Assembly: GCA_017501525.1 (NCBI GenBank)
Contig: JAFVWT010000004.1
Span: 124,001-188,000 of the forward strand
Reading direction: 5' to 3'
From: Bacteroidales bacterium
GTDB taxonomy: Bacteria > Bacteroidota > Bacteroidia > Bacteroidales > UBA932
Length of the DNA stretch: 64,000 nt
Below the pieces are notes generated by a model, which saw only the letters and a program-made list of their open reading frames with translations, made no database searches and had not been told where the DNA came from. Shown piece by piece: positions 9,618 to 21,119 of the stretch (position 1 is its first letter; each line of letters begins with the position of its first letter). Position numbers and translations under genes: made by a program.

Positions 9618-10316
9618 ATGAAAAGAATTTGTTTTGCGTTTTTCGCACTATTTTTCTCAGTGTCATTCTTGTTTGCCCAGAATCAATTCAAGGGTTCAGT
9701 GATAGCATCAAATAGAGAAGACCTTCTCTCAAAACTTCCTTCTGAGATTTCATATTTTATGCCCGAGTTTACTCTGTCTCAGATTTTCTATAAAAATGGC
9801 ACAAAGTTTATGGCTCTCCTTAATATATGTGTAGTCGATAACAGTGTCAGATATATCAATGAATCGGGCGATACTCTCTTGATGGCGAATGCATCAGATG
9901 TGAATCGTATTTTTGCTCAAGGCTCTGTATACAAACAGATTAATGGTCACTTTTTTCAGGAACTTGTTGCTTTTGGTCAGACCTCCTTGTGTGAGAAGAG
10001 AAGTTTCAGTCTCAAAGAGCCAGAGATAAGTATTGGATTTGCAAACATTGCACCTACTTCTACAGCTAAAAGTTACAATCCTGAGCACGAGGATTTGGCG
10101 AGGGATTATGGTAAGGATATGGAGATAGATTATACTATGGAGATAGATTATGTCCTCTCTCATAAGGATAAGATATATCCTTGTAAACAATCTGCATTTA
10201 TAAAGTTCTTCCCAGAAAAGAAACAGCAGATCAAGGATTTTGTCAAGATTAATAAGATAGATTTTTCAAATAGGGACCATGTACTTTCTCTATTCTATAT
10301 GTGTACAGAGAAGTAG
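9618..10316 (+). CDS. Secreted protein of unknown function
   Basis: 232 residues with a clear Sec signal peptide (hydrophobic stretch, cleavage after LFAQ, residue 21). The mature part is mixed alpha/beta with no motif I recognise; it holds two adjacent copies of MEIDY (DMEIDYTMEIDYV) made by an 18-base tandem duplication at 10119-10151. There are few Cys and no lipobox or membrane segment, so it is probably periplasmic or secreted. It is a single-gene unit: its own consensus promoter lies upstream and murI converges on it six bases downstream. The C-terminal part (FIKFFPEKKQQIKDFVKINKIDF) resembles the helical end of small Bacteroidales proteins of unknown function; I assign no role. Confidence 0.85.
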   Translation: MKRICFAFFALFFSVSFLFAQNQFKGSVIASNREDLLSKLPSEISYFMPEFTLSQIFYKNGTKFMALLNICVVDNSVRYINESGDTLLMANASDVNRIFAQGSVYKQINGHFFQELVAFGQTSLCEKRSFSLKEPEISIGFANIAPTSTAKSYNPEHEDLARDYGKDMEIDYTMEIDYVLSHKDKIYPCKQSAFIKFFPEKKQQIKDFVKINKIDFSNRDHVLSLFYMCTEK

Positions 10317-10322
10317 GTTTTA

Positions 10323-11081
10323 TCAGATGTTTATGGTTTCGAAGCTATCTGTTCCCAGTGTGGGGCAGATAGCTTTTGCTATACGCTCTATTGGTTCTGT
10401 GTCTGCTGTTGAGTAGAACATGTTTTTCCCGCCGTTGAAGATTATCTTGCTTGCTATTAATTTTGATTGTTTTGCGACTGCAGGGGCAGGATTGATTATT
10501 GTCATCCCTTTAGGAGCGAGTTTTACTATTTGCTCGGTTAGGAATGGAAAGTGTGTGCAGCCTAATACAAGTACGTCTGCGTTGGCAGCTTTAAATTCTG
10601 ATATGTATTTTTCGAGCAGTTCCTTTGCTGAGTTTCCGCTTTCAACTGCTTCTACAAGCCCTTTGCCTATAACCTCTATTACTTTGATGTTTGAACAGTA
10701 TTTCATAACTGTATCTCTGTAGAGACGTCCTTTGAATGTATTAGCTGTGGCAAGTACACCCACAACTCCTGTTCTGGATATGTTAGCTGCGGGTTTTACG
10801 GCAGGTTCCATCCCGACGAATGGAATAGGGTATTTCTCCCTTAAATAATTAATGGCGGCTGCCGTTGCTGTATTGCAAGCGACAACCACCATTTTTGCAC
10901 CTTGAGACATCAGATAGGCGCTGACCTTATCTGCTCTCTCAATTATATAGTCGATGGGTTTGTCTCCATAGGGGCAGTGGGCATTATCGGCGAGGTACAG
11001 ATAATCCTTTTCCGGCATCTGTGCTTTAAGCTCTTTCCATACTGATAATCCTCCTACTCCGGAGTCGTAAATCCCAATCAT
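10323..11081 (-). CDS. murI: Glutamate racemase
   Basis: 252 residues, usual length. Converts L- to D-glutamate in the cytoplasm for peptidoglycan. Sequence shows the Asp/Glu racemase pattern: GIYDSGVGGLSV with Asp6-Ser7, first catalytic Cys69 in VACNTATA, and second catalytic Cys175 in LGCTHFPFL. It is the last gene of a likely three-gene operon (carbonic-anhydrase-like, TlpA-like, murI; gaps 30 and 37 bases) and converges on the secreted-protein gene at 9618-10316. Confidence 0.97.
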   Translation of the reverse strand: MIGIYDSGVGGLSVWKELKAQMPEKDYLYLADNAHCPYGDKPIDYIIERADKVSAYLMSQGAKMVVVACNTATAAAINYLREKYPIPFVGMEPAVKPAANISRTGVVGVLATANTFKGRLYRDTVMKYCSNIKVIEVIGKGLVEAVESGNSAKELLEKYISEFKAANADVLVLGCTHFPFLTEQIVKLAPKGMTIINPAPAVAKQSKLIASKIIFNGGKNMFYSTADTEPIERIAKAICPTLGTDSFETINI

Positions 11082-11118
11082 AATTTTAAGGTCTATTTAT
11101 GAAGACTGTATGGATATT

Positions 11119-12231
11119 TTAGTCAAGTCTCTCTTTAAGTAGGCTTTCAATCTCCTCTTCGCTAATCTTTCTTGCGATGATCTTACCTTCTGAGTCAACA
11201 AAAAGATTCTGAGGAATGAAATTTACGTTGTAGAGTCTGGAGTATTCCCCATTCCAGTATTTCAGTTCAGAAACCTGAATCCATGGCAATTTATCTTCTT
11301 CTATAGCTTCTACCCATTTCTCTCTTGTTTTATCCAACGAAACACCATATACCTCAAATCCTTTGTCGTGGTATTTGTTGTAGATTTTTACGAGGGTAGG
11401 GTTGAAGTTACGGCAAGGGCCACACCAGCCTGCCCAAAAGTCAATCATTGTAACTTTATTGCGTTTATATGTTTCACTTAGAGAAACTTTTTCACCTCCT
11501 GGTGTGGGAAGGATAATTTCAGGAGCTACTTCTCCTATTTGAAGTGCCAATTCTCTTGCTATATATTCTTCGATTCTTTTCAGTACACTGTTGTTATCGA
11601 ATTTTGAATCTTTTCTGAAGTCTTCTGTAATCCTGATTACTTCTTCCAATTCCATTTCACTTATCCTGCTATTGAATAGGTTTAGGTAGAAGATACTTCT
11701 GGGGTGTGCTGCCATCATTGAATCTCTGTATTTGGCAAGTTCCTCCTGGCAGGCATTATATAGTGATTCTGCCTCTTCTTTTCTTTCTTGGGTTGTGGTA
11801 GGAATTCTCATATCTCTAATGAGGCTTCTTACGTCGTATTTGTCGGTAATCTCAGTAATTTTATTATTGTATTCAGTGATAATGGTGTTTGTCTCACCTC
11901 CAATTACTTCTGATTTGGGGAATGAGTCTTGATGACCTTTTATAGTGTAGTTTGCATTTTCAAGAAATATGGGAAGCACTCCTGAGATTCCTTGGATGCT
12001 GATGTAGTGGTATGCAGGTGTTTGAATTGTACCTTCGAATTTGAATTTGTTTTGTATCACCTGAACTGTGTCTCTGGTAGGATTTTCGCTATCTCTGTTG
12101 ATAAGGATTGCGATACCGTTGAACAGGTCCATTGAGTCACCTTCAATGTGACCGTTAATGGTGTAGGTTTGTTTTGTTGTGCAGGCTGCCAATAATGCAG
12201 TTGCCGATAAAATCAATAAAAATTTTTTCAT
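11119..12231 (-). CDS. TlpA-like thiol-disulfide oxidoreductase lipoprotein (DUF4369 + thioredoxin)
   Basis: 370 residues. Lipobox LAAC gives Cys17. An N-terminal DUF4369-like beta domain (about 20-115) and a helical linker lead to a C-terminal redoxin/TlpA domain (about 232-368) with the active site WAGWCGPC (Cys270, Cys273). Such proteins are membrane-anchored facing the periplasm and reduce disulfides, for example in cytochrome c maturation or oxidative-stress repair; the exact substrate is not known for this type. The domain order is common in Bacteroidota. Lies between murI and the carbonic-anhydrase-like gene. Confidence 0.93.
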   Translation of the reverse strand: MKKFLLILSATALLAACTTKQTYTINGHIEGDSMDLFNGIAILINRDSENPTRDTVQVIQNKFKFEGTIQTPAYHYISIQGISGVLPIFLENANYTIKGHQDSFPKSEVIGGETNTIITEYNNKITEITDKYDVRSLIRDMRIPTTTQERKEEAESLYNACQEELAKYRDSMMAAHPRSIFYLNLFNSRISEMELEEVIRITEDFRKDSKFDNNSVLKRIEEYIARELALQIGEVAPEIILPTPGGEKVSLSETYKRNKVTMIDFWAGWCGPCRNFNPTLVKIYNKYHDKGFEVYGVSLDKTREKWVEAIEEDKLPWIQVSELKYWNGEYSRLYNVNFIPQNLFVDSEGKIIARKISEEEIESLLKERLD

Positions 12232-12261
12232 AATGCTATTCGGATATGTTAGTTTATTCTA

Positions 12262-12780
12262 TTATTCTTCTTCGCTTAGGAACCATTCTTTGTACATCAT
12301 GTAGCCCTGTGCATTCTTGTGTGCGGCAGCTGTTATGGCTTCAGAACCTTCTTTTACTTGTTTGGCCGGTATACCTGCATATACGCCGCTTTCAAGTTGT
12401 GCATTGCTCAGCACCACAGCTCCTGCAGCTATGATTGTGCCATCAGGAATGTTAGCGCCATCCATCAGTATTGCCCCCATTCCAACAAGGACATTGTTCC
12501 CTACGGATGCACCATGAATTATTGCGTTGTGTCCTACTGATACATCATCGCCCACTTCAACTACCGATTTCTTATGTAGTGTATGAAGAACTGCTCCATC
12601 CTGAATGTTTACTCTGTTTCCGATTCTTATCGGATTGACGTCTCCTCTGAGAACAGCTCCGTACCATATACTGCAGTCGTCTCCGATTTCTACGTCTCCG
12701 ATAATTGCCGCATTCTCTGCTATGAAGCAGTTTTTACCTATTTTAGGTGTTATTCCATTGAGTTTCTTGATAATAGCCAT
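12262..12780 (-). CDS. Gamma-class carbonic-anhydrase-like hexapeptide-repeat protein (YrdA/PaaY type)
   Basis: 172 residues forming a left-handed beta-helix, shown by repeated [LIV]-G-x-x hexads (VEIGDDCSI, IRIGNRVNI, ASVGNNVLVG). Metal-binding histidines typical of gamma carbonic anhydrases are present: His66 in VLHTLH and His84/His89 in GHNAIIH. Ends in a helical cap. Members bind zinc or iron as trimers, though several YrdA/PaaY members have weak or no hydratase activity, so the catalytic role is uncertain. First gene of the operon with the TlpA-like gene and murI, with its own promoter at 12821-12828. Confidence 0.92.
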   Translation of the reverse strand: MAIIKKLNGITPKIGKNCFIAENAAIIGDVEIGDDCSIWYGAVLRGDVNPIRIGNRVNIQDGAVLHTLHKKSVVEVGDDVSVGHNAIIHGASVGNNVLVGMGAILMDGANIPDGTIIAAGAVVLSNAQLESGVYAGIPAKQVKEGSEAITAAAHKNAQGYMMYKEWFLSEEE

Positions 12781-12820
12781 TTCAAATTATGTTTTATGAC
12801 AACATATTTTTCATCTACGA

Positions 12821-12841
12821 CAAATATAGTCAAATTTGACT
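12821..12841 (-). promoter_or_regulatory. Promoter with overlapping 14-base palindrome upstream of the carbonic-anhydrase-like gene
   Basis: Minus-strand -7 box TATATTTG (12821-12828) matches TAnnTTTG. A perfect 14-base palindrome AGTCAAATTTGACT (12828-12841) abuts it in the -33/-7 spacer, where a dimeric regulator could bind. No good TTTG is found at -33. Leader about 35 bases. Confidence 0.5.
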
Positions 12842-12851
12842 TTAATGCTAT

Positions 12852-12880
12852 AAAAAAGGGCAACCTTTTGGCTGCCCTTT
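12852..12880 (-). terminator. Intrinsic terminator of the rpoBC operon
   Basis: On the minus strand, AAAGGGCAGCC/GGTTGCCCTTT forms an 11-bp stem with one mismatch, followed by a T run (12853-12857). Lies 22 bases after the rpoC stop. Confidence 0.88.
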
Positions 12881-12902
12881 CAATTATTTATTCATTATGG
12901 AA

Positions 12903-15900
12903 CTATTCTTCTTTACGTCTGATTGGTGCAGACATTTTGTTGAATTCTTCCATAGATGCTACTATCACTCTGTCAAAGTCTCTTTGACCTGTACCGGCAG
13001 GAATCAGATGGCCGCAGATTACATTTTCTTTCAAACCTTCTAATGTGTCTGATTTTCCACGTATTGCAGCTTCACTTAAGACTTTTGTTGTCTCTTGGAA
13101 TGATGCAGCAGACATAAAGCTGTTGGTTCTCAATGCTGCGCGTGTAATTCCCTGGAGAATTTGGTTGGATGTTGCAGGGACAGCGTCTCTTGCCTCAACC
13201 AATTTCAAATCCTGACGTCTGAGCATAGAGTTTTCATCGCGTAGGCGTCTTGAGGTGACGATCTGACCGGGTCTGAGCTCTTGAGAGTCTCCAGCATCAA
13301 GAACCACTTTTTTACCAAACATAGAGTCGTTCTCTTCGTGGAATTCCCATTTGTCAACAAGTTGTTCAGGTAGGAATTTAGTGTCACCTGGATCAACGAT
13401 TTCCACTTTTCTCATCATCTGTCTTACGATAATCTCAAAGTGTTTGTCGTTGATCTTAACACCTTGCATACGATACACCTCTTGGATCTCGTTGACGATA
13501 TATTCTTGAACCTTGATTGGACCTTGGATAGAGAGTATGTCTGATGGAGATATTGCTCCGTCAGATAGTGGCATACCTGCTCTGATATAGTCGTTTTCTT
13601 GTACAAGAATCTGTTTTGAGAGTGGAACGAGGTATCTCTTCTCATCGCCATTTTTGGATCTGATGATAATCTCTCTGTTACCACGTTTGATTTTACCCAT
13701 CTGAACTTCACCGTTAATTTCTGCAACGATAGCGGGGTTAGATGGATTACGTGCTTCAAACAATTCGGTAACGCGAGGAAGACCTCCGGTGATGTCACCA
13801 GATTTACCGATGGCGCGTGGAATTTTAACCAACACTTCTCCGGCGTTGACTTCTTGTCCGTTTTCTACCATTATATGAGCACCGACAGGGAGGTTGTATT
13901 GTTTTACCTCGATATCGCCTTGCATAATGCGGATGGTAGGGTTCTTTGATCTGTCGCGGGATTCGATAACAACCTTTTCTCTGTGTAGTGAGAATTCGTC
14001 TGTCGCTTCTTCCCTGAAGGTAACTCCTTCAACAAGACTATCGTAAACCACTGTACCGGACAACTCTGTGATGGTCACTGCGTTGTATGCGTCCCATTCA
14101 CAGATACGGTCTCCTTTGGAAATAGTTGAGCCATTTTTCTGATACAATTTGGCACCATATGGGATGTTGTGTTGTGATAGGGTTATACCTGTATTGACAT
14201 CTACGATGCGCATTTCTGCTGTACGTCCAATTACAATATCGTATTCTCCGTCCTCTTCTTGTTTTACAACAGTTCTGAGTTCTTCAAATTCCAAACGTCC
14301 ATCGTACCTTGCAACAATCTCTGATTCAGATGCTATGCTTGACGCAGTACCACCGACGTGGAATGTACGGAGGGTCAACTGTGTACCGGGCTCACCAATA
14401 GATTGGGCTGCGATAACACCGACAACTTCTCCCTTTTCAACCATTCTTCCGGTAGCAAGGTTACGGCCGTAGCATTTGGCACATACACCTTTCTTAGATT
14501 CACAAGTCAGTACCGAACGGATTTCAACCTGTTCGATAGGGAGTGCAGATATTTTGGCTGCTATGTCTTCTGTAATCTCTTCGTTTGCAGAGAGGATAAG
14601 TTCACCTGTAAGAGGATTGTATATATCGTGAACGGATGTTCTACCAAGAATCCTATCATATAGAGACTCTACAATCTCATCCTTATTCTTAATGGCTGTT
14701 GCCACGATTCCTCTAAGGGTTTTACAATCTTCTTCATTGATGATCACATCGTGTGAAACGTCAACAAGACGACGGGTCAAGTATCCTGCGTCCGCAGTTT
14801 TTAGCGCTGTATCGGCAAGACCTTTACGGGCACCGTGGGTAGAGATGAAGTACTCAAGTACCGACAGACCCTCTTTAAAGTTGGAAAGAATAGGGTTCTC
14901 GATAATCTCAGCTCCTGTAGAACCTGATTTTTGAGGTTTTGCCATCAATCCACGCATACCGCACAACTGACGGATCTGTTCTTTTGAACCACGGGCTCCT
15001 GAGTCAAGCATCATGTAGATAGGGTTGAAGCCTTGTTGGTCCTGTTCAATGTTCTTAGTCACCATATTTGTCAATCGGGAGTTGGTTGTGGTCCAGATGT
15101 CGATTATCTGGTTATATCTCTCGTTGTTGGTGATCAGACCGAAGTTGTAACTTTGTTGAATGTTCTCAACTTCTTTGTAACCGGCTTCTACCAATTCTGC
15201 TTTCTGTTCAGGAATGATAACGTCTGCGAGGTTGAATGATAGACCTCCTTTGAACGCCATATTGTAGCCGATTGCTTTGATGTCGTCCAGGAATTGTGCT
15301 GTACGGGCAACTCCTGCTACTTTTACCACTTTACCGATGATATCGCGAAGTGATTTTTTGGTAAGAAGTTCATTGATATATCCTACCTCAGAAGGAACCA
15401 CCTGGTTAAACAACACTCTTCCGACTGTTGTGTTTTCGTACAGTTTGTATCCTTTTGAAGGATCGTTCATATCTTTTGGAAGCCTTACAGATATTTTGGC
15501 GTGAAGCGCTACTCTACCTTCGTTGTATGCAATGATTACCTCTTCAGGTCCGTAGAATGTCATGCCTTCCCCTTTTGCACCGGCTCTATTCTTGGTTATA
15601 TAGTACAGACCAAGTACCATGTCTTGTGAAGGGACAGTGATAGGAGCTCCGTTTGCAGGGTTGAGAATATTGTGTGAGCCGAGCATCAGAAGTTGTGCTT
15701 CCAGTATTGCAGCATTACCGAGGGGCAAGTGAACAGCCATCTGGTCACCATCAAAGTCAGCGTTGAATGCGGTACATGATAGTGGATGCAACTGTATTGC
15801 TTTACCTTCTATAAGTTTTGGCTGGAATGCCTGGATACCGAGACGGTGTAGGGTAGGAGCACGGTTCAACAATACAGGATGTCCCTTCATTACATTTTCC

Positions 15901-17171
15901 AGGATATCCCAGATTACAGGCTCTTTCTTATCTACGATTTTCTTTGCAGAACGTACTGTCTTAACGATACCTCTCTCTATCAGTTTTCTGATAATGAATG
16001 GTTTGTAAAGTTCAGCCGCCATAAATTTAGGTAGACCGCATTCGTGCATTTTCAACTCGGGACCTACAACAATAACAGAACGAGCAGAGTAATCGACACG
16101 TTTACCAAGCAAGTTTTGACGGAAACGACCTTGTTTACCTTTCAAACTGTCTGAAAGTGATTTCAAAGTTCTGTTTGCATCGGTCTTTACAGCATTGGAC
16201 TTACGTGAGTTGTCGAACAATGAGTCTACAGCCTCTTGAAGCATACGTTTTTCGTTTCGTAGAATAACTTCGGGGGCTTTTATTTCAATAAGTCTCTTTA
16301 GACGGTTGTTTCTTATGATAACCCTTCTGTAAAGGTCATTAAGGTCTGATGTCGCGAATCTTCCACCATCAAGGGGAACCAATGGTCTTAGATCGGGTGG
16401 AATTACAGGGATAACCTTCATAATCATCCACTCAGGTTTGTTTACCTCTTTGGATTCACGGAATGCTTCAATAACATTCAGACGTTTTAGAGCTTCTGCT
16501 TTTCTTTGTTGAGATGACTCCTTCTCAGTTCTGTGACGTAGTTCGTAAGAGAGTTCATCCAAGTCTAAATCTACAAGAAGTGTGTAGATAGCTTCAGCTC
16601 CCATACCTGCAACAAACTTCTTTTGTTCGTATTCAGGATCATCCTTTTTCAATTCAGGAAGTTTGCTCAAGATATCAAGGTATTCATCTTCTGAGAGAAG
16701 GTCAAGCTTCTTGATTCCCAATTCAGCAGCTATACCAGGTTGGATAACCACATACCTTTCATAGTATATAACTGATTCAAGTTTCTTTGAGGGAATACCA
16801 AGAAGTGAACCGATCTTGTTAGGAGTTGAGCGGAAGTACCAGATATGTGCAACGGGAACAGTCAGAGTGATATGTCCCATTCTTTCTCTACGTACTTTCT
16901 TTTCAGTAACTTCTACTCCACAACGGTCACAGATGATACCACGATAGCGGATTCTCTTGTATTTTCCGCAATGACATTCATAGTCTTTTGAGGGACCGAA
17001 GATTCTTTCGCAGAAAAGGCCATCACGCTCAGGCTTGTATGTACGGTAATTTACAGTTTCAGGTTTGAGAACCTCACCGGAAGACCTCTCCAGTATTTCT
17101 TCAGGAGAGGCTAGTCCAATTGAGATTTTGCCGAAATTGTTTTTGATTTTATTATCTTTTTTGAAAGCCAT
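12903..17171 (-). CDS. rpoC: DNA-directed RNA polymerase subunit beta'
   Basis: 1422 residues, usual for Bacteroidales. N-terminal zinc ribbon with Cys66, Cys68, Cys81, Cys84; the absolutely conserved Mg-binding loop NADFDGD at 470-476 (Asp472, 474, 476); bridge helix and trigger loop region near 920-940 ([13 protein letters not shown]); second zinc cluster around [11 protein letters not shown]. Forms the catalytic core of RNA polymerase with rpoB, which ends 25 bases upstream in the same operon. Followed by a strong terminator. Confidence 0.99.
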   Translation of the reverse strand: MAFKKDNKIKNNFGKISIGLASPEEILERSSGEVLKPETVNYRTYKPERDGLFCERIFGPSKDYECHCGKYKRIRYRGIICDRCGVEVTEKKVRRERMGHITLTVPVAHIWYFRSTPNKIGSLLGIPSKKLESVIYYERYVVIQPGIAAELGIKKLDLLSEDEYLDILSKLPELKKDDPEYEQKKFVAGMGAEAIYTLLVDLDLDELSYELRHRTEKESSQQRKAEALKRLNVIEAFRESKEVNKPEWMIMKVIPVIPPDLRPLVPLDGGRFATSDLNDLYRRVIIRNNRLKRLIEIKAPEVILRNEKRMLQEAVDSLFDNSRKSNAVKTDANRTLKSLSDSLKGKQGRFRQNLLGKRVDYSARSVIVVGPELKMHECGLPKFMAAELYKPFIIRKLIERGIVKTVRSAKKIVDKKEPVIWDILENVMKGHPVLLNRAPTLHRLGIQAFQPKLIEGKAIQLHPLSCTAFNADFDGDQMAVHLPLGNAAILEAQLLMLGSHNILNPANGAPITVPSQDMVLGLYYITKNRAGAKGEGMTFYGPEEVIIAYNEGRVALHAKISVRLPKDMNDPSKGYKLYENTTVGRVLFNQVVPSEVGYINELLTKKSLRDIIGKVVKVAGVARTAQFLDDIKAIGYNMAFKGGLSFNLADVIIPEQKAELVEAGYKEVENIQQSYNFGLITNNERYNQIIDIWTTTNSRLTNMVTKNIEQDQQGFNPIYMMLDSGARGSKEQIRQLCGMRGLMAKPQKSGSTGAEIIENPILSNFKEGLSVLEYFISTHGARKGLADTALKTADAGYLTRRLVDVSHDVIINEEDCKTLRGIVATAIKNKDEIVESLYDRILGRTSVHDIYNPLTGELILSANEEITEDIAAKISALPIEQVEIRSVLTCESKKGVCAKCYGRNLATGRMVEKGEVVGVIAAQSIGEPGTQLTLRTFHVGGTASSIASESEIVARYDGRLEFEELRTVVKQEEDGEYDIVIGRTAEMRIVDVNTGITLSQHNIPYGAKLYQKNGSTISKGDRICEWDAYNAVTITELSGTVVYDSLVEGVTFREEATDEFSLHREKVVIESRDRSKNPTIRIMQGDIEVKQYNLPVGAHIMVENGQEVNAGEVLVKIPRAIGKSGDITGGLPRVTELFEARNPSNPAIVAEINGEVQMGKIKRGNREIIIRSKNGDEKRYLVPLSKQILVQENDYIRAGMPLSDGAISPSDILSIQGPIKVQEYIVNEIQEVYRMQGVKINDKHFEIIVRQMMRKVEIVDPGDTKFLPEQLVDKWEFHEENDSMFGKKVVLDAGDSQELRPGQIVTSRRLRDENSMLRRQDLKLVEARDAVPATSNQILQGITRAALRTNSFMSAASFQETTKVLSEAAIRGKSDTLEGLKENVICGHLIPAGTGQRDFDRVIVASMEEFNKMSAPIRRKEE

Positions 17172-17196
17172 AATTGATTCTTCAAATTATCAAATA

Positions 17197-20100
17197 CTAA
17201 TCTAATTTAATACTCAAGCCGAGTCCGCGCAGTTCGTGGAGAAGTACGTTGAGTGATTCAGGAATACCTGCTGTAGGCATAGGGTCTCCTTTGACAATTG
17301 CTTCGTATGCTCTTGAACGGCCGGTTACATCGTCAGATTTGATTGTGAGGATTTCTTGAAGGATATTTGATGCTCCGAATGCTTCAAGAGCCCAAACCTC
17401 CATTTCTCCAAATCTCTGACCTCCGAATTGAGCCTTACCTCCAAGAGGCTGCTGTGTGATAAGTGAGTATGGTCCTATTGAGCGGGCATGCATTTTATCA
17501 TCCACCATGTGACCAAGTTTGATCATATAGATGACACCCACAGTAGCAGGCTGGTCAAATTGTTCACCTGTACCGCCGTCTCTTAGGTATGTTTTACCAT
17601 ATCTTGGGATACCTGCTTTGTCTGTGTACTCACATATCTTGTCAAGTGATGCACCATCAAAGATAGGAGTGCTGAACTTCAATCCCAATTCTTTACCTGC
17701 CCATCCGAGTACTGTCTCGTAAATCTGACCGAGGTTCATACGTGAAGGTACACCGAGGGGATTCAGAACAATATCAACGATTGAACCGTCATCCAAGAAT
17801 GGCATATCCTCATCTCTTACAACTTTCGCTACGATACCTTTGTTACCATGGCGACCTGCCATTTTATCTCCCACTCTGATTTTTCTCTTCTTGGCAACAT
17901 AAACTTTTGCAAGTTGCATGATACCTGAAGGAAGTTCGTCTCCGATTGTGAGATTGTATTTGATACGTTTAAGTTCTGCATCAAATTCTTTGTATGTGAT
18001 AAGGTAGTTGTTGATAAGTGTCTTAATCTGGTTGTTGACAGTTTTGTCGTCAGTCCATTTAGATGGATTAACATCTTCGTATTTGATGTTAGACAACATG
18101 GTACGATTAACAACTGTTCCTTTAGGTACTATTTCGGTGTCGTACAAATCTTCAATTTTATTGGATTTGTGACCATTCATCAATACCATGAGCTTGTCAA
18201 GGAATTTCTCCCTGAGAGCAGAAGATTTTCTGTTAAAATCTTCTTCAGCCTTGAGAAGTTCTTCTTTAGGAAGGTTCTTGTTTCTTTTGGTACCTTCTTT
18301 TGCTACGCGTGAGAATAGACGTTTACCAATGATTGTACCTGAAAGAGAAGGAGATGCCTTAAGGGATGCGTCTTTAACATCACCTGCTTTTTCACCAAAG
18401 ATAGCACGTAGAAGTTTCTCTTCCGGTGAGGGGTCACTCTCTCCTTTAGGGGTAATTTTACCGATTAGGATGTCTCCGGGTTCAATGTTGGCACCTACTC
18501 TGATAATACCATTTTCGTCAAGGTCTTTGGTAGCCTCTTCACTTACGTTAGGAATATCTGCAGTCAGTTCCTCCATACCGCGTTTAGTATCGCGAACTTC
18601 CATTATATATTCGTCGACGTGAATAGATGTGAAGATGTCTTCTCTGAGTATTCTTTCAGACAATACGATAGCATCCTCGAAGTTGTATCCTTTCCAAGGC
18701 ATGAATGCCACTTTCAAGTTTCTACCGAGTGCCAGTTCTCCACCCTGTGTTCCGTAACCTTCTGTAAGTACCTGTCCTGCTTCAACTTTATCGCCTTTCT
18801 TGACGATAGGTTTAAGGTGGATAGAGGTGCTTTGGTTGGTCTTTCTATATAAAGGTAGATTATATACAGTAACTTCAGGGGCAAATGTTACAAATCTTTC
18901 TGCCTCTGTAAGATCGTATTTGATGTGAATTTCTCTTGCATCTACATATACTACTTCTCCGCTTCTCTCTGCAACAACTTGGGTACGTGAATCGCGTACG
19001 ACAGCCCTTTCAAGACCGGTACCCACGATAGGAGCTTCAGGTTTGATGATAGGAACAGCTTGACGCATCATGTTTGAACCCATCAAGGCGCGGTTAGCGT
19101 CATCGTGTTCAAGGAAAGGAATCAATGAAGCTGCAATAGAGGCTATTTGGTTAGGAGCCACGTCCATGTAGTGAACTTGCTCTTTTGATACGACCGGATA
19201 GTCAGCCTCATAACGGCATTTTATTCTTTCATCAAGAATATTTCCGTCCTCAGCCAATGAGATATTTGCCTGAGCTACCATCTTGTCTTCCTCTTCTTCG
19301 GCACTCATGTATACATATCCGTCAGATTTTAGGTTTACTTGACCGTTCTCAACCTTTCTGTAAGGAGTTTCAATAAAACCTAAGTCATTAATCTTTGCAT
19401 AGATACATAGTGAAGAGATAAGACCGATATTTGGTCCTTCAGGTGTCTCAATGGGACATAGACGACCGTAGTGTGTGTAGTGTACGTCGCGCACTTCAAA
19501 ACCGGCTCTCTCTCTTGAAAGACCTCCGGGGCCGAGTGCAGACAAACGACGTTTGTGGGTCATTTCAGACAAGGGGTTTGTCTGATCCATAAATTGTGAC
19601 AACTGGCTGGTTCCAAAGAATGAGTTGATAACAGAAGAGAGTGTCTTCGCATTAATCAAATCAGTCGGTACAAATACCTCGTTGTCACGAACATTCATTC
19701 TCTCTCTGATGGTGCGTGCCATACGTGTAAGACCTACACTGAACTGGTTAGCCAACTGTTCGCCAACAGTTCTGATACGTCTGTTACTCAAATGGTCAAT
19801 ATCATCAATAGTTGCCTTTGAGTTGATAAGGAGAATGAGGTATTTGATAATCTCAATAATATCCTGTTTTGTAAGAACTCTTACATCGTTGGGTGTATTG
19901 AGGTTCAGTTTATGATTGAGACGATAGCGGCCCACTTCTCCGAGGTCATATCTCTTGTCAGAGAAGAAGAGTTTGTCTATGACATCCCTTGCTGTCGCTT
20001 CGTCAGGTGGTTCTGAGTTTCTTAATTGTCTGTAGGTATAAAATACGGCTTCTTTTTCGGAGTTGCAGACGTCTTTCTGCAATGTGTTGAAGATGATTGC

Positions 20101-21039
20101 ATAATCGCTCAGGTCAACATCTTCCTTGTGTAGAAGGATGGTGCTTACACCTGCGTCAAGAATAGCATTGATGCTTGTCTCGTCAAGGATAGTTTCGCGA
20201 TCTACTACAATTTCATTTCTTTCAATGTAAACAACCTCACCGGTATCCTGGTCTGCGAAATCCTCATTCCAGGTCTTAAGGACGCGTGCGGCAAGTTTAG
20301 CTCCGATATTTTTCTCTAGTTCAGCCTTTGTCGCTTGAACTTCTCTTGCAAGTCCGAAAATGTCGAGAATCTCTTTGTCTCCCTCGTATCCTATAGCTCT
20401 TAGCAATGTAGTTACAGGAAGTTTCTTCTTACGATCAATGTAAGCGTACATGACATTGTTGATGTCAGTTGCAAACTCAATCCATGATCCTTTGAAGGGG
20501 ATAATTCTTGCAGAATAAAGTTTAGTGCCATTGGCATGGAGGCTCTGTCCAAAGAATACGCCAGGTGATCTGTGAAGTTGTGATACCACGATTCTTTCTG
20601 AGCCGTTGATAACAAATGTTCCTCGAGGAGTCATATAAGGGATTGTTCCCAAGTAAACATCCTGAATGGATGTGTCGAAATCCTCGTGTTCTGGATCAGT
20701 GCAATACAATTTAAGTTTTGCTTTTAGCGGAACACTATAAGTCAGACCGATATCCAAACATTGGTCAACCGAATATCTGGGGGGATCAATGAAGTAATCG
20801 ACAAATTCGAGTACAAAATTGTTTCGAGTATCTGTAATGGGAAAAATCTCTTGGAAGACTTTATACAATCCTTCATTACGACGATTTTCAGCAGTTGTGT
20901 CAAGTTGGAAGAAATCGCGGAACGATTTCAACTGCACCTCAAGAAAATCGGGATACTCGAGAAGTGTTTTTGATGAAGCAAATGAAATGCGCTGATTATT
21001 AGGTTTTTGAGCCATTGTATTTGGTTTAGTTGAAGACAA
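17197..21039 (-). CDS. rpoB: DNA-directed RNA polymerase subunit beta
   Basis: 1280 residues. Recognisable regions include the rifampicin-pocket segment ([33 protein letters not shown] near 480-515), the conserved [47 protein letters not shown] and the C-terminal [18 protein letters not shown] clamp region. Rif-pocket residues look wild-type (Gln, Asp, His and Ser positions of the consensus are kept). Separated from rplL by an 80-base gap that contains a hairpin and T run. The start gives [14 protein letters not shown]; the internal Met9 is an equally possible start. Confidence 0.99.
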   Translation of the reverse strand: MSSTKPNTMAQKPNNQRISFASSKTLLEYPDFLEVQLKSFRDFFQLDTTAENRRNEGLYKVFQEIFPITDTRNNFVLEFVDYFIDPPRYSVDQCLDIGLTYSVPLKAKLKLYCTDPEHEDFDTSIQDVYLGTIPYMTPRGTFVINGSERIVVSQLHRSPGVFFGQSLHANGTKLYSARIIPFKGSWIEFATDINNVMYAYIDRKKKLPVTTLLRAIGYEGDKEILDIFGLAREVQATKAELEKNIGAKLAARVLKTWNEDFADQDTGEVVYIERNEIVVDRETILDETSINAILDAGVSTILLHKEDVDLSDYAIIFNTLQKDVCNSEKEAVFYTYRQLRNSEPPDEATARDVIDKLFFSDKRYDLGEVGRYRLNHKLNLNTPNDVRVLTKQDIIEIIKYLILLINSKATIDDIDHLSNRRIRTVGEQLANQFSVGLTRMARTIRERMNVRDNEVFVPTDLINAKTLSSVINSFFGTSQLSQFMDQTNPLSEMTHKRRLSALGPGGLSRERAGFEVRDVHYTHYGRLCPIETPEGPNIGLISSLCIYAKINDLGFIETPYRKVENGQVNLKSDGYVYMSAEEEEDKMVAQANISLAEDGNILDERIKCRYEADYPVVSKEQVHYMDVAPNQIASIAASLIPFLEHDDANRALMGSNMMRQAVPIIKPEAPIVGTGLERAVVRDSRTQVVAERSGEVVYVDAREIHIKYDLTEAERFVTFAPEVTVYNLPLYRKTNQSTSIHLKPIVKKGDKVEAGQVLTEGYGTQGGELALGRNLKVAFMPWKGYNFEDAIVLSERILREDIFTSIHVDEYIMEVRDTKRGMEELTADIPNVSEEATKDLDENGIIRVGANIEPGDILIGKITPKGESDPSPEEKLLRAIFGEKAGDVKDASLKASPSLSGTIIGKRLFSRVAKEGTKRNKNLPKEELLKAEEDFNRKSSALREKFLDKLMVLMNGHKSNKIEDLYDTEIVPKGTVVNRTMLSNIKYEDVNPSKWTDDKTVNNQIKTLINNYLITYKEFDAELKRIKYNLTIGDELPSGIMQLAKVYVAKKRKIRVGDKMAGRHGNKGIVAKVVRDEDMPFLDDGSIVDIVLNPLGVPSRMNLGQIYETVLGWAGKELGLKFSTPIFDGASLDKICEYTDKAGIPRYGKTYLRDGGTGEQFDQPATVGVIYMIKLGHMVDDKMHARSIGPYSLITQQPLGGKAQFGGQRFGEMEVWALEAFGASNILQEILTIKSDDVTGRSRAYEAIVKGDPMPTAGIPESLNVLLHELRGLGLSIKLD

Positions 21040-21054
21040 ACTTAAAAAAACGAC

Positions 21055-21088
21055 AAAAAGGTTTAGAGCCGTTTTCGACTCTAAACCT
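21055..21088 (-). terminator. Terminator/attenuator between rplL and rpoB
   Basis: Minus strand: AGGTTTAGAG/CTCTAAACCT, a perfect 10-bp stem extended by CG/CG inside, followed directly by TTTTTG. It sits 31 bases after the rplL stop, inside the operon. In E. coli a partial terminator at the same place lowers rpoBC expression relative to ribosomal proteins; the same function here is inferred from position. Confidence 0.75.
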
Positions 21089-21119
21089 GAAATTTTTTCC
21101 CTAAGCGGGATGAGTATGT

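Noticed and set aside
12583..12987. 134-codon plus-strand frame across the rpoC terminator
   Set aside because: It reads through the carbonic-anhydrase-like gene in antisense, its promoter and the rpoC terminator, and shows no domain.
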